This document shows, piece after piece, positions 55,816 through 63,326 of a stretch of 64,000 nt of DNA. Made by a program: the position numbers and the translations under genes. The DNA comes from Achromobacter xylosoxidans. GTDB taxonomy: Bacteria > Pseudomonadota > Gammaproteobacteria > Burkholderiales > Burkholderiaceae_B. Each line of letters opens with the position of its first letter. Position 1 is the stretch's first letter. The notes below the pieces were generated by a model. It did not search any database. It was not told the DNA's origin and saw only the letters and a list, made by a program, of their open reading frames with translations. The stretch lies in NCBI RefSeq assembly GCF_002192695.1, contig NZ_MTLG01000120.1, positions 1 through 64,000 of the forward strand, given 5' to 3'.

Positions 55816-56237
55816 GGTAATGTGCGGCAGGGACGAGACTGTGTCCGATATTTCGAAGCGGACATTGCGGCTCGCAGGCCAGGTCCTTGATATTTGGGAC
55901 AGGATCGCATCGATCCTTGACCGATTTCTTTGCACCCATGCATAGTTCTTCCAACGCAACCCGCCACACGTGTTATCCACGGATAACGTACCTCGCTCAG
56001 AGGCCGTGCAAAAGGCGGGTTTTTCACGTCCATGGCCTGTGTAGCAACAATGACGCATGACGCGCAGGCCGCTTATCCCGCGCCGGCGCGAAAAGACCGC
56101 GTTCGCAAAAGGCCATTCATCACGATCTGCAATCGTTGTTGGAGCGCTTTCCCGACATTCCAGTCGAGCTGGGGTTGGGCTTCCCGCCCAATTGGCGGGA
56201 GCAGCCCGGTTGGTCGTCCTTGTCTTCCATCCCGAGA
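55816..56237. other. gene-poor region upstream of the XRE gene
   Basis: About 420 bp (520 bp with the promoter) lack a credible intact gene. A perfect palindrome GTTATCC-AC-GGATAAC (55972-55987) is embedded here, as is a hairpin CCCGCC/GGCGGG near 56188-56205. An incomplete plus-strand frame (56061-56249, no start codon) reads IHHDLQSLLERFPDIPVELG and GFPPNWREQPGW, which looks protein-like and may be a gene remnant. Confidence 0.4.
55972..55987. promoter_or_regulatory. 16-bp palindrome resembling paired DnaA boxes
   Basis: GTTATCC, AC, GGATAAC is perfectly symmetric. Each half resembles a DnaA box (TTATCCACA), but a single pair is not an origin. It could be an operator of a lost or distant gene. 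Confidence 0.4.
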
Positions 56238-56249
56238 CTAGCGCGATGA
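56061..56249 (+). pseudogene. possible gene remnant (no start codon)
   Basis: A frame closed by TGA at 56247 has amphipathic, protein-like content (QSLLERFPDIPVELG, GFPPNWREQPGW) but a stop at 56058 and no ATG, GTG or TTG with a ribosome site. I do not recognise its family. It may be the C-terminal remnant of a lost gene in the gene-poor region. Confidence 0.2.
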
Positions 56250-57260
56250 TCCGTCGGTCATGCCGCTACGTACACCAATGACATAAGCAGCGCCGCGCGC
56301 AACTTCCGGCTGCGGATCCGCCGCCAGCCGCGCTAGCAGCGCTGTCGCCGCCGCGCCTGGAATCTCCGCAAGCGCCTGCGAGATGCGGACACGGGCCTGA
56401 ACCGGCTGATTGCCGTCGGCCGCCGCAGCTTCGAACCGCGACACGATTTGCTGGGCGACCGTGGAATCCTCCGCGAGCCCGGCCAGGGCATCGGCCGCTT
56501 CGACATCGTGATCGCCGGCGACGATCTGTTCGATCAGCAGGGGAATGGCATCATGCGCGCCCCGTGCGCCGAGTGTTCGGGCGGCCCGGTACCGGATATC
56601 TGCATCGGAGTCCGCCAGTGCCGCTCGCAACAGGTCGAACGCCTCGTCGCTGCCCAGATAGGCAAGCGCCACCACCGCGCGCTCGCGCACCTTGGCATCG
56701 GGCAGGCGCAGGGCGGCCGCAAGCACGCCGATGCTGTCGCCTTCGGCTCTGGCCAGGGCCCAGCGCAGGGCGCCCGCAACGTTCTGGTCGGGCTCCTGCA
56801 GCAAAGCCTGGGCCACCCGTTCGCCCAGCGGCGCGCCGCAGGTCGCCGCATCCAGCGCTGCGCGCTGCCGCAGCGGCGGATCCGCCGAGTCCAGTTGGTT
56901 CAGCAATTGGACGATATCCAGTACCTTGGGCCAGTCGGCAGGAGCCGCCGCGCGCACCGCGCTCAACCGCGCCAGCAGCTCCTGCTCCGCGGCCAGGCGC
57001 TGCTGGCTGCGGGAGATGAGTTCGTCGATGAGGGTATCGGGCAGAGGGCCTTGCTGGTCCAGCGCCTGGCCAACCTCGGAAAGCGCCAGGCCCAGTGTGC
57101 GCAGGCTCTCCACCTGGAAAAGGCTCCAGACATCGGCTTCCGAATACTCGCGATAGCCCGCCATGGTGCGGCCTGAAGGTTTGAGGATTCCGAGCGAGTC
57201 GTAGTGCCGCAACATGCGCGCGCTGATCCCCGAACGCCTGGCCAGTTCGCTGATGCGCAT
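56238..57260 (-). CDS. MerR-HEAT fusion transcriptional regulator
   Basis: A 340-residue protein with an N-terminal MerR winged helix (about 1-70: MRISELARRSGISARMLRHYDSLGIL, GYREYSEADV), a helical linker, and a C-terminal half (about 150-330) made of PBS-lyase/HEAT-like repeats (REPEAT units such as DAKVRERAVVALAYLG and DADIRYRAARTLGARG). HEAT solenoids usually bind proteins, so the effector may be a protein or large ligand. GGAGAG precedes the ATG. It is the second gene after a HEAT-only gene, 80 bp downstream, under a MerR-type promoter. Confidence 0.85.
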   Translation of the reverse strand: MRISELARRSGISARMLRHYDSLGILKPSGRTMAGYREYSEADVWSLFQVESLRTLGLALSEVGQALDQQGPLPDTLIDELISRSQQRLAAEQELLARLSAVRAAAPADWPKVLDIVQLLNQLDSADPPLRQRAALDAATCGAPLGERVAQALLQEPDQNVAGALRWALARAEGDSIGVLAAALRLPDAKVRERAVVALAYLGSDEAFDLLRAALADSDADIRYRAARTLGARGAHDAIPLLIEQIVAGDHDVEAADALAGLAEDSTVAQQIVSRFEAAAADGNQPVQARVRISQALAEIPGAAATALLARLAADPQPEVARGAAYVIGVRSGMTDGSSR

Positions 57261-57340
57261 GAATGCTCTCTCCAGTGTGATCTGCGCCGCAATCTGCAGA
57301 TCCGCGCCTGCGGGGACGGTTGCGGCCGTTGCTCGGATAA

Positions 57341-58033
57341 TTATCGCTGCCCGGAAGGTCGCGCGGAATCGCTGGCGCACGGCAATGACGGCGCCAAAGT
57401 CCGGGCGTCCGCGGGGTCGAGCACGAACGGGCCTTCCGGATCCGCGATCAGCCTGAGGGTGGCGCGTGCGTGGACGCGCACCGCCGGGCGCTTGTGTTCC
57501 GCGGCGGCGGCTTGGAGGAGGGCGATTGCGGCGTCTCCAAGCATCGCCAAGGCGTGGCTGAGGCTGCGCTTGAGATCCGTATCGCCGCGCCCCAGTTCGA
57601 GCATGAGCTCTCGCGCCAAGCCGTCGCGTTGCGAGACCGGCGCCAGCCCGGCCGCGGTGCGCCATGCGGTTCGAGCGACCTCCGGATCCGGGTCATGCAA
57701 GTGCGCGCGCGTGATGGCGGACCAACTGCCAGGATCGCCGATCTTCGAAAGCGTGTGCAGCGCCTGGCTGCGCGCCTGGGCGCGCGGCGAGCTCAGCTCT
57801 GCCAACAGCAAGGGCAGGGTGTGGACCTGCGAGTGCCGCGTCAGCGCCCAGGTGAGCATGTCGCGCACGAAAAAATCCAGCTCGGCGCCGCAGCGCGCCA
57901 CCAGCAGCGGGACGTGGGCAGGATCGGGGAGCGTCCCGGCGCGCAGCGCGGCCGCCAGGCGGACCGATGCGTCCGGATTGCCGAGCGCCGCAGCCAATGC
58001 GGCATGGGAACTGCCGGGGTCTTGGTGGGTCAT
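57341..58033 (-). CDS. HEAT-repeat protein (PBS-lyase-like), partner of the MerR-HEAT regulator
   Basis: A 230-residue cytosolic protein made almost entirely of HEAT/PBS-lyase-like helical repeats (for example LGNPDASVRLAAALRAGTLPD, DPGSWSAITRAHLHDPDPEVARTAWR). No signal peptide, catalytic motif or membrane segment. A perfect AAGGAGG lies 7 bp before the ATG, predicting strong translation. It is read from a MerR-type 19-bp-spacer promoter and followed by the MerR-HEAT gene, so it is the likely induced product. Function unknown. Confidence 0.8.
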   Translation of the reverse strand: MTHQDPGSSHAALAAALGNPDASVRLAAALRAGTLPDPAHVPLLVARCGAELDFFVRDMLTWALTRHSQVHTLPLLLAELSSPRAQARSQALHTLSKIGDPGSWSAITRAHLHDPDPEVARTAWRTAAGLAPVSQRDGLARELMLELGRGDTDLKRSLSHALAMLGDAAIALLQAAAAEHKRPAVRVHARATLRLIADPEGPFVLDPADARTLAPSLPCASDSARPSGQR

Positions 58034-58053
58034 GGTATGCCTCCTTGTCCGGC

Positions 58054-58084
58054 AGTGGACACCTTCACACTGTGAGAGGGTCAA
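58054..58084 (-). promoter_or_regulatory. MerR-type promoter with 19-bp spacer and dyad operator
   Basis: Reading the minus strand, -35 TTGACC (plus 58079-58084) and -10 TCCACT (58054-58059) are 19 bp apart. The over-long spacer holds the dyad TCACA-G-TGTGA (58065-58075). Long spacer plus central dyad is the diagnostic MerR-family activator layout. The start codon lies 21 bp beyond the -10. Confidence 0.78.
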
Positions 58085-58247
58085 GCGGGCTGGCAATCGG
58101 GCGGACGGAGGTGAGGGCCTGGCGCTGGATTGTCTTGAATGCCGTCGAGCAGGACGAAGGCCGTCTGATTCTTTTGGCAGTTGTTCAGGCGCAGGCTTGT
58201 GAGCTAAATTTATTGAAATATTTCAAATTTTTATAACAAGTAAACGC

Positions 58248-58985
58248 ATGACCATGGATATGAGCTTCCCTTCAGTTCGTCGAATCGCCGCGCTGGTGAC
58301 GTGCGTCAGCGTGATCAGCGGCTGCGCCGCGCATTCCGCCAAACTTACGCCGCCGGCGACCTCGGCCCAGCACATTCGGCTGCAGGATCCCGTTGCTTTC
58401 GATAGCACGTACGCCGGAGCGGTAAGCGAGTTCCGGCTGGCTGCCGGCGATTACCGGCCCATCGGCGAAGACCGGGACGGGGCGTACTACAAGGGCCCGC
58501 CCTTGTGCTTCAGGCTGGTCTGGACCAAGGTCAGCTGGGCTATCAAGGACTCCATGTTGAACCGCGGCGTATTTGCGGATTGCGGAATTTATGTGCCGAA
58601 GAATGCGGAACTGCCCGCCAAGGGTTTCATGAATCCTGCCACGCAGACCGCGTATTTGCCGCCAGAACAAATGGCGGCGGAAAACGCGCGCCAGGCGGCT
58701 GCATTGGATCAAGCCCGTGCATTGGCAGAAGCTGCGAGCGCCAAGGCAGCGCAAGACAAGGCCGTGCAGGATTTGTCGATACAGGTACCGGTGCAAATGG
58801 CAGTTGCGCCGCCTGTTGGCGTATCGCCGCTTCAGGCCGGCGTGGGAGGGGCCTTGGGAATGGGTCTGGTCCAGGCCATGATTGCAGCAGACGATGGCGA
58901 TATCGCTTTCCTATCGAAGCAACCTACGGGCAATACGCTTCGTCAGGCCGTCAAGTTTGTAGACGGGCCGGCAGTCGCTCCTTGA
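58248..58985 (+). CDS. lipoprotein of unknown function
   Basis: A 245-residue protein with a lipoprotein signal peptide (VSVISGC, Cys about 27). The mature part begins with a conserved-looking globular region (about 45-125, two further Cys at about 87 and 112 that could form a disulfide), then an Ala/Gln-rich helical segment (about 143-185), then a Gly/Ala hydrophobic patch (VGGALGMGLVQAMIAAD). I do not recognise the family. Divergent from the HEAT operon; its end overlaps the decayed kinase remnant by 35 bp. Confidence 0.72.
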   Translation: MTMDMSFPSVRRIAALVTCVSVISGCAAHSAKLTPPATSAQHIRLQDPVAFDSTYAGAVSEFRLAAGDYRPIGEDRDGAYYKGPPLCFRLVWTKVSWAIKDSMLNRGVFADCGIYVPKNAELPAKGFMNPATQTAYLPPEQMAAENARQAAALDQARALAEAASAKAAQDKAVQDLSIQVPVQMAVAPPVGVSPLQAGVGGALGMGLVQAMIAADDGDIAFLSKQPTGNTLRQAVKFVDGPAVAP

Positions 58986-59250
58986 TGTTGTTGTGGGCAT
59001 CGTGGGCGATGGTCGTCGCCGTTGGAAGGACGGCCATCGTAAATCCAAAAATATTGACGCCATCCGCACTGCACGCAAACACGTCTCCCCGGTGGACGGC
59101 CGCGACGGCCTTGACGATCGCCAGCCCCAAACCATGATGCTTGCCGCCGTGGCTGCGCGCGGCCTGTGCCCTGAAGAAGCGTTCGAACAGACGCGGCAGG
59201 GTTTGCTGGTCGACGGGCGTTCCGCAATTGGCGACGCCAACGTGGGCGAA
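58951..59250 (-). pseudogene. C-terminal remnant of a sensor histidine kinase
   Basis: The frame encodes only the end of an HATPase_c domain: VANCGTPVDQQTLPRLFERFFRA (N/F-box region), then HHGLGLAIVKAVAAVHRGDV (G2-box) and GFTMAVLP at the natural end. About 300 N-terminal and catalytic residues, including the H-box, are absent, and the upstream part of the frame runs into the adenosyltransferase gene. The style matches heavy-metal sensor kinases (CusS/CzcS). No response regulator adjoins. A broken gene. Confidence 0.75.
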
Positions 59251-59290
59251 TCCGTCTAGACCGCGCGCTGACTCAGGATGGTTCGCCGCG

Positions 59291-59842
59291 CTAGCGCGAA
59301 TGCCGGCTGCTCCAATACACATCCGGTAAACCCTGCCGCCGGTTCGCGTCGCGGGCCAGCACGAACATCAGATCCGAAAGCCGGTTGAGGTACTGCCGCG
59401 CCGTGGGGTTGAGCCCCTCGGTGCGGCCCAGCGCGACCACCGCGCGTTCGGCGCGGCGGCAGACGGTGCGGGCCATGTGGAATTGCGCTGATGTGCGCGA
59501 GCCGCCCGGCAGGATGAATTCCTTCAGGGGCGGCAGGGCGGCGTTGTAGTGCGCGAGGCGAGCGTCCAGATGGGCGATCTGCGCCTCGTCCAGCGCCTGA
59601 TGCCCCGGGATGCAGAGTTCGGCTCCCATATCGAACAGATCATTCTGGATGACGTGCAGATCCGTCGCGACTTCGTCGGCCAGGTTTTCCGCCAGCAATA
59701 CGCCGATGACGCTATTCAGTTCGTCCACATCGCCCAAGGCGGCGATACGGGGTGCGTCCTTGGGCGTGCGCGATCCGTCGCCCAATCCGGTGGTGCCGCC
59801 ATCGCCGGTGCGGGTGGCGATGACGGATAAGCGGTTGGCCAT
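59291..59842 (-). CDS. PduO-type cob(I)alamin adenosyltransferase
   Basis: A 183-residue ATP:cobalamin adenosyltransferase making coenzyme B12. The N-terminal TRTGDGGTTGLGDGSRTPKDAPRIAALGDVDELNSVIG binds ATP; RTVCRRAERAVVAL and YLNRLSDLMFVLAR complete the four-helix trimer signature. It lies 67 bp downstream of the SDR gene, possibly the last gene of the catabolic operon. No B12-dependent enzyme is adjacent. Confidence 0.93.
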   Translation of the reverse strand: MANRLSVIATRTGDGGTTGLGDGSRTPKDAPRIAALGDVDELNSVIGVLLAENLADEVATDLHVIQNDLFDMGAELCIPGHQALDEAQIAHLDARLAHYNAALPPLKEFILPGGSRTSAQFHMARTVCRRAERAVVALGRTEGLNPTARQYLNRLSDLMFVLARDANRRQGLPDVYWSSRHSR

Positions 59843-59909
59843 GGTTTCACTCCTGGGTTGGACCGCGCGCGGCGCGCACGCAAACGTCTGAGGGGCTTGA
59901 GCCCCTGGC

Positions 59910-60662
59910 CTAGATGGAGCGTCCGCCGTCGACCGGGACTTCGACGCCGGTCAGGAAGCGCGCTTCGGTGCTGGCGAGGAACACGGCCACGTTCGCCACG
60001 TCGTCCGGGTCGCACATCCGGCCCAACGGTATCGTCGACACGAACCGCGCCCGGTTCTCGGCATTGTCGGTTACGCCCATGAAGTCGTTGAGCAACCCGG
60101 TGGGCGCCATGACGGGCGAAATGAGATTGACGCGGATGCCGTCAGAGGCGAGTTCGGCCGCCATCGATTTGGTCATGACCCGGACCGCGCCCTTCGAGCT
60201 GTTGTACCAGGTCAGGCCGGGACGCGGGCGGATGGCCCCGACCGATCCCACGTTGATGATCACGCCATCCTTCTTTTCCCGCATCAGGGGGATGACCGCC
60301 TGCGCCATGAGATAGATCGACTTCACGTTGACCGCGAAGACACGGTCGAAGCTTGCTTCGTCCACGTCCAGCATGGGCTGGTTGCGGTGCGTGGTGCCGG
60401 CGTTGTTGATCACGATATCGGGCGCGCCGAAGCGCTCGACGCAGTGGCGCACCATGGCCCGTACCTGGTCGCCATTGCTGACGTCGCATGCGACGGCGCT
60501 GCCGTACTCGCCCACTTCCTTGGCGACCCGCTGGGCGGCTTCGAGATTGAGGTCGGCGAGGACGACCTTGGCGTTTTCCTTGGCGTAGGCGCGGGCGATG
60601 GCGGCGCCGAAGCCGCTGCCCGCTCCCGTGATGATCGCGATCTTGTTGCTCAATCCGGACAT
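59910..60662 (-). CDS. short-chain dehydrogenase/reductase
   Basis: A 250-residue classical SDR. The cofactor motif is TGAGSGFG (about 13-20), Asp-37-type DLN favours NAD, NNAGTT and the catalytic triad Ser (NVGSVGA), Tyr-x-x-x-Lys (YNSSK) are intact, and EVPVDGGRS ends it. It probably oxidises a secondary or primary alcohol in the cluster's pathway. Start at MSGLSNKIA, preceded by AAGGA; the ALDH stop is 11 bp upstream. Confidence 0.91.
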   Translation of the reverse strand: MSGLSNKIAIITGAGSGFGAAIARAYAKENAKVVLADLNLEAAQRVAKEVGEYGSAVACDVSNGDQVRAMVRHCVERFGAPDIVINNAGTTHRNQPMLDVDEASFDRVFAVNVKSIYLMAQAVIPLMREKKDGVIINVGSVGAIRPRPGLTWYNSSKGAVRVMTKSMAAELASDGIRVNLISPVMAPTGLLNDFMGVTDNAENRARFVSTIPLGRMCDPDDVANVAVFLASTEARFLTGVEVPVDGGRSI

Positions 60663-60673
60663 GGTGGCAATCC

Positions 60674-62107
60674 TTATTCGTAGTGTTGAACAATGGTCTT
60701 GGTCGTGCTCATTTCTTCCAGGGCGAGAAACCCTTTCTCCCGGCCGTAGCCGCTTTTCTTGACGCCGCCGAAGGGCAGTTCCACGCCGCCGCCCGCGCCG
60801 TAGCAATTGATGAATACCTGGCCGCTGGCGATACGCTGCGCCAAGCGGGACTGGCGGCTGCCGTTCTCCGTCCAGACGCCCGCGACCAGGCCGTAGTCCG
60901 TCGCATTGGCCAGCCGCAGGGCATCGGCTTCATCGCTGAACGGCATGACGGACAGCACGGGGCCGAAGACTTCGTGGCAGGCCAGGCGGTGCTCGCGCGG
61001 TACCGGACCGAACAGCGCAGGCTTGACGAAGTAGCCGCCGCGGGGCGTGTCCGGCGCCAGGCTGCCTTCGGCCAGCAACGGCACTCCCATGGCGGCGGCC
61101 TCGGCAATGAAGCCCTGCACTTTGTCGTGCTGCCTGGCGTTGATCAGCGGGCCGCAATCCAGATCCATCTCGGGCGTGCCGACCTTCAGCGCTTTGAAAC
61201 TGGCCGCGATGACGTCGACAAAGCGGTCGTAGACACTCTGCTGCACCAGCAGGCGGCTGCCGGCGGAGCAGGTCTGGCCCGCGTTCTGGACGATGGCCCG
61301 GACGATGATGGGCGCGGCCTTGGCCAGGTCCGCGTCGTCGAATACGATCTGCGGCGATTTTCCGCCCAGTTCCAGCACGCAGGGCACATGGTTGCGCGCG
61401 GTGGCTTGCTGGACCTGGATGCCGACTTCCGGGGACCCGGTGAAGGTCGCGAAGTCGATGCCAGGGTGCGAGGTCAGCGCCGCGCCGGCTTCCGCGCCAT
61501 AGCCCGAAACGATGTTGAGCGCGCCGGGCGGCAGTCCGGCCGCTAGGGCAAGTTCGCCCAGCTTCAGGGCGGTGAGGCAGGCGTCTTCCGAGGGCTTGAC
61601 CACGGCCGCGTTGCCCATGGCCAGCGCCGGCGCCAGCGTGCGCCCCATCATCTGCGCGGGATAGTTCCACGGAATGATGTGGGCCGTGACGCCGTGCGGT
61701 ATGCGGACGACGCTGACGTTGTAGCCGGTCAGATACGGAATGGTCTGTCCGTGGACCTTGTCTGCCGCGCCGCCGTAGAACTCGAAGTAGCGCGCCACCG
61801 CCTTCGCGTCGGCGCGCGCCACGGACATGGGTTTGCCGGTATCGCGCGCTTCCAGCTCGGCCAGTTCCTCGCCATGGTCCAGGATGAGTTGCCCCAGGCG
61901 TTGCAGGATGCGGCCGCGCTCCGTTGCCGTCATGCTGCCCCAGGGGCCTTCCAGCGCGCGGCGCGCCGCCGCGACCGCCAGCTCCACGTCCGCCGCCCGG
62001 CCGCGCGCGATCCGCGTGAAGGCCTCCCCGCTGCAGGGATCGATGACATCTATCGTTTCGCCGTCGAACGCATCGACCCATTGGCCGTCGATCAATAATT
62101 TGTTCAC
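60674..62107 (-). CDS. aldehyde dehydrogenase (NAD(P)+)
   Basis: A 477-residue ALDH-superfamily enzyme. The general-base Glu is in LELGGKSPQ, the nucleophile Cys in NAGQTCSAGSRL, and NFPAQ-type PWNYPAQM binds cofactor. It turns an aldehyde into an acid, probably the product of the neighbouring SDR or oxygenase. I choose a GTG start at 62107 with AAGGAG six bases upstream; it is separated by 70 bp from the upstream oxygenase stop. Confidence 0.92.
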   Translation of the reverse strand: MNKLLIDGQWVDAFDGETIDVIDPCSGEAFTRIARGRAADVELAVAAARRALEGPWGSMTATERGRILQRLGQLILDHGEELAELEARDTGKPMSVARADAKAVARYFEFYGGAADKVHGQTIPYLTGYNVSVVRIPHGVTAHIIPWNYPAQMMGRTLAPALAMGNAAVVKPSEDACLTALKLGELALAAGLPPGALNIVSGYGAEAGAALTSHPGIDFATFTGSPEVGIQVQQATARNHVPCVLELGGKSPQIVFDDADLAKAAPIIVRAIVQNAGQTCSAGSRLLVQQSVYDRFVDVIAASFKALKVGTPEMDLDCGPLINARQHDKVQGFIAEAAAMGVPLLAEGSLAPDTPRGGYFVKPALFGPVPREHRLACHEVFGPVLSVMPFSDEADALRLANATDYGLVAGVWTENGSRQSRLAQRIASGQVFINCYGAGGGVELPFGGVKKSGYGREKGFLALEEMSTTKTIVQHYE

Positions 62108-62177
62108 GCGCTGCTCCTTGAAGTTGAGGCAGCGGCAGCGGCCATGAAGGCGCGCCGCCACCGGCAGCTACACGTCG

Positions 62178-63254
62178 TCAGGCCTGCGAGCGGATGCCTT
62201 CGGGCTCGACTTCGCTCATGAACTTGGGATCGTTGTAGTGGTACAGATCGTCCAGGTAGGGCACGAAGAAGTCGTAGAAGGAGCGGGAGTCGTACTTGGC
62301 CTTTTCGCCCGGCTTGACACAGGCCGGGATGGGGCCGACGCTGGCGTCGTCGTCGGGGTAGAAGAAGAACGTGAGCGCGTAGCGCTTCATCGGCGGATTG
62401 ACCACGCGGTGGGGCGTGGCGATGAAGCGGTCATTGGACAGGCGGTTGAGGACCTGGCCGGTGTTCACGATCAGCGCGTCCTTGACGTAGGTGACGTTGA
62501 GCCATTCCTTGGACGGCGTCATGACCTGCAGGCCGGGCACCGGCGTCATAGGCAGCAGCGTCAGGAAACTGCCGTCGGAGTGCGGGGCCAGGGCGTACTG
62601 GCCTTCCTCCATGCGTTCTTCCGGATGGTAATAGGCGCAGCGCTGGTAGTATTCCGGCGCCCTGAACATGTCGCTGAAATACTCCGCCGGCAGATCCAGC
62701 GCCCGCGCATAGATCGGCAGCAGCTTGAGCGCGAGCGCCTCCATGGAGGTCTGGTACTTGAACAAGGTCTTGCGGAACTCGGGCAGGCTCTCGGGCCATT
62801 GGTTCAGGCCACGATGCCGGACATTGGCCACCACCTTGGGATCATCGGCTGCGCGGTTGCGCATGAAGAGCCAGGCGGCGTTGGTGTCTTTCTTGGTGTT
62901 GAGCGCGATCTTTTCCTTGATCGCGGTCGATTGCAGGATCGATGCCTTGGGCGGCAGGTAGCCCTGGTGATGGAAGCCGACCCGGTGCCTGAGCTTCTCT
63001 TCCATCGGGATCTCGAAGAGTTGGGCGGTCTGACGGAACGATTCGTCGATGAGTTCCTGCGGAATGCCATGGTTGACGATGGCGAAGAAGCCCAGGTTCT
63101 CCTGGATCCAGCGCACGTCCGCCGCCAACTGCTCGAGCGCGCCGGGCTCGCCGGCCAGATAGGGGCCGACATCGAGGATGGGCAGTCCCTTGCCGCTCTC
63201 GATGGCTTCCCTGACGTTTTCCGAAGCGCTTACCTGATTCACTGAAGTAGTCAT
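62178..63254 (-). CDS. isopenicillin-N-synthase-family Fe(II) oxygenase
   Basis: A 358-residue non-haem iron oxygenase/oxidase. The facial triad HSD...H is seen as APHSDGSFLTLL and FIATPHRVVNP; the downstream Arg-x-Ser/Thr for the 2-oxoglutarate carboxylate is KRYALTFFF. The N-terminal DIOX_N domain (PILDVGPYLAG, NLGFFAIVNHGIP) is complete. Substrate is unknown; the operon (ABC receptor, ALDH, SDR) points to catabolism, not antibiotic synthesis. Start at MTTSVNQV, behind AAGGAG. Confidence 0.9.
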   Translation of the reverse strand: MTTSVNQVSASENVREAIESGKGLPILDVGPYLAGEPGALEQLAADVRWIQENLGFFAIVNHGIPQELIDESFRQTAQLFEIPMEEKLRHRVGFHHQGYLPPKASILQSTAIKEKIALNTKKDTNAAWLFMRNRAADDPKVVANVRHRGLNQWPESLPEFRKTLFKYQTSMEALALKLLPIYARALDLPAEYFSDMFRAPEYYQRCAYYHPEERMEEGQYALAPHSDGSFLTLLPMTPVPGLQVMTPSKEWLNVTYVKDALIVNTGQVLNRLSNDRFIATPHRVVNPPMKRYALTFFFYPDDDASVGPIPACVKPGEKAKYDSRSFYDFFVPYLDDLYHYNDPKFMSEVEPEGIRSQA

Positions 63255-63326
63255 GATCGATGTCTCCTTGATGTATTGGCAATTTCCCAACCACTCTGGT
63301 CTTCAAACACTCGGACGGCGTTTTCA

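Noticed and set aside
55721-55969. Minus-strand 82-codon frame just upstream of the XRE gene as a toxin candidate
   Set aside because: No RelE/HigB features; it runs through the consensus TATAAT and the palindromic operator.
55972-55987. Replication origin signalled by DnaA-like boxes
   Set aside because: Only one symmetric pair, no dnaA/dnaN/gidA neighbourhood and no A/T-rich unwinding element.
58911-59240. Other minus-strand and plus-strand frames around the kinase remnant
   Set aside because: They are shifted frames of the remnant; only one shows HATPase motifs.
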